This document shows, piece by piece, positions 62,699 through 64,000 of a stretch of 64,000 nucleotides of DNA. The stretch is from CAZGNZ01 sp964527215 (GTDB lineage Bacteria; Fidelibacterota; Marinisomatia; SCGC-AAA003-L08; JACNLC01). Location of the stretch: assembly GCA_964527215.1 (NCBI GenBank), contig CAZGNZ010000004.1, positions 1 through 64,000 on the forward strand. Reading direction: 5' to 3'. Within the stretch, counting starts at the first letter, position 1; each line of letters starts with the position of its first letter. A model generated the notes under the pieces. The model did no database searches and was not told the origin of the DNA. It saw only the letters and a list, made by a program, of their open reading frames with translations. Both the position numbers and the translations under genes were made by a program.

Positions 62699-63997
62699 TT
62701 AATGATAAGCTTCGATCAGTCCGCAGGTCAGCCGAAGCAGGGTGTGATAACTTTGTATGACACCGTATATGGTATTGTGACGGCTCAGGGATGCATTCAG
62801 ATATATCTGCTGGATATCGCGAAAGTCAAAAGAATTGATGGCCCCCGATTCGAATTTCTGCCTGGAAATGGTCATATTCAGCTCAGCCGCATTCAGGTTC
62901 TCATCCGCAAGCCTGAGCATTTCCTTTCGCACCCGATACAGTTCAAGCTCCTGAGACAATTCGTTTTCCAGCTCAGCCCTCATTTCTTCGGCTTCCACTT
63001 CGGCAATTTCCTCCTCCAGTTTTGCGGCCTTGAGCGCCTGACGCTTCCTGCCGCCGTCAAACAGGGAAAATGAAACCCCCAGCGAAAAGGCAGTACTGCT
63101 GCCCGATGATTCAATATCCATCATTGTATTGATGTCATATGCAGTTTCCGTATCTGAATACCCGTGCGAAATTCCGGCAGTGACTGTCGGCAGAAAATCG
63201 CTGCGTGCGGACTGAACATTCAGTTTCGCCATTTCCAGATTCACATACTGGTTTTCCAGCGTCTGATTGCCGGACAGCATCCGCTCCAGCAGTTCGGATT
63301 TCGAAAATGAAGTGGTATCGGCTGAAAAGGAAGCGGAAAATTGATATTGTCTGTCCAGCGGTTCGGCCATCAGAAAATTCAGCTGACGCACCGCATTGTT
63401 ATAGCTCGCCTGAGCAGAGAGATACGCGGATTTATCTTCCAGCCAGGCATTCTGAGCCAGAAGAAGGTCGGTGGATACCGATGTCCCCAATTCCGTTTTC
63501 AGCTGCTCACTGCTGTACCGGTCTTTGGAAAGAGACATCAGCTCTTCCGTGATTTTCATGTTTTCTTCCTGCAGGAGCACATTGTAATAAGAGAGAATGA
63601 CACTGGAAAGGGTATTCTCCACGACGATTTCCAGATTCCCCTGGCTCAATTTTTCCAGTTCTTCCATTTTTGATTTCTCAATCAAAGCTCCAAATCCCCG
63701 GAACAGCACCCAGTTCAGACTGACGGTTCCTCCATAGCTTTCAGTGGTAAAACTGTCGCTGTCGTTATCGGTGAGGATGTTGGATGCGGTACCGCTAAGG
63801 CTGATGCCCGGCAGTGCGCCGACATACCCCCAGGTATTGGCTGATTTTGATATTCCAAGATTTTTATCCTGGATAATGATGCCGTAATTGTTTCTTAACG
63901 CGGTTACAATGGACTGCTCAAGCGACAGGGATTGTCCAGGCTGTCCGAAAACTGCCAACGGCAGCAAAAGACCAAAGGCAATACATAATTTCTTCAT
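62699..63997 (-). CDS. TolC-family outer-membrane efflux protein
   Basis: A 432-residue outer-membrane channel: signal peptide (about 1-18), then two repeats of long coiled-coil helices with TolC-type segments (SLEQSIVTALRNNYGI near the N-terminus, and SFSLFDGGRKRQALKAAKLEEE near the middle of the second repeat). It forms the outer exit duct for an RND or ABC pump that must lie upstream outside this window. The start is near the window edge (63997) and the gene looks complete. No pump partner is visible here. Confidence 0.9.
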   Translation of the reverse strand: MKKLCIAFGLLLPLAVFGQPGQSLSLEQSIVTALRNNYGIIIQDKNLGISKSANTWGYVGALPGISLSGTASNILTDNDSDSFTTESYGGTVSLNWVLFRGFGALIEKSKMEELEKLSQGNLEIVVENTLSSVILSYYNVLLQEENMKITEELMSLSKDRYSSEQLKTELGTSVSTDLLLAQNAWLEDKSAYLSAQASYNNAVRQLNFLMAEPLDRQYQFSASFSADTTSFSKSELLERMLSGNQTLENQYVNLEMAKLNVQSARSDFLPTVTAGISHGYSDTETAYDINTMMDIESSGSSTAFSLGVSFSLFDGGRKRQALKAAKLEEEIAEVEAEEMRAELENELSQELELYRVRKEMLRLADENLNAAELNMTISRQKFESGAINSFDFRDIQQIYLNASLSRHNTIYGVIQSYHTLLRLTCGLIEAYH

Positions 63998-64000
63998 TCA

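Overview
The window looks like a chromosomal segment of a Gram-negative bacterium of the Fibrobacterota-Chlorobiota-Bacteroidota (FCB) superphylum or a neighbouring lineage such as Marinimicrobia or Calditrichota. This is inferred from two secreted proteins with dockerin-like repeats and a PNPFNP-type C-terminal sorting domain (type IX secretion), a beta-propeller hybrid histidine kinase, Cys-type sulfatase genes, TonB/TolC outer-membrane proteins and multihaem cytochromes. I cannot assign a species. No rRNA, tRNA, CRISPR array, prophage or transposase gene was seen.

Layout. 0.4-7 kb: greA, then a Crp/Fnr regulator divergent from a ferredoxin / NapH-like / octahaem HAO-like / NapC-like set, probably for nitrite or hydroxylamine reduction. 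7-14.5 kb: a metallophosphoesterase, two tandem PEP/pyruvate-binding proteins (one fused to a nucleotidyltransferase domain) and glutamate dehydrogenase. 15-25 kb: a beta-lactamase-fold lipoprotein, a membrane protein of unknown function, a small His/Cys protein, an acidic metal-binding-type lipoprotein overlapping a ZnuD-like TonB receptor, a TPR protein and a VanZ-Mth938 fusion. 25.3-31.5 kb: a ten-gene arsenic operon (arsR, permease, arsC, thioredoxin-like, proC-like, acr3, two thioredoxins, ccdA, arsF). 31.5-40.4 kb: katG; a DUF2878-START-DUF1295-lipocalin operon; then a FakA-DegV fusion, a CarH/LitR-type B12 photoreceptor-like regulator and a Bcp peroxiredoxin. 41-53 kb: T9SS-type secreted proteins, a two-component system, and an ECF sigma / anti-sigma / CnrX-like / Spy-like group. 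54-58.5 kb: anaerobic sulfatase maturase, sulfatase and an SGNH esterase for sulfated, acetylated glycans. 59-64 kb: a split RluA-type pseudouridine synthase, a Cys/Met-metabolism PLP enzyme, a hypothetical protein and a TolC-type protein.

The most striking feature is between the genes. Two families of short non-coding elements recur through the window. Family A is about 306 bp when full length, with inverted ends and 4-bp YTAR target duplications in its clean copies (nine copies). Family B is about 170 bp and built of GC-rich stem-loops (several copies and fragments). One A copy sits inside a B copy whose uninterrupted form exists elsewhere in the window, giving a direct filled-site/empty-site comparison, and a B fragment sits inside an A copy. 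They behave like miniature non-autonomous transposons. The second point of interest is the CarH-like regulator with an intact W-x9-EH cobalamin motif near a membrane-lipid operon that is preceded by four 9-bp direct repeats, suggesting a light-responsive lipid/oxidative-stress module.
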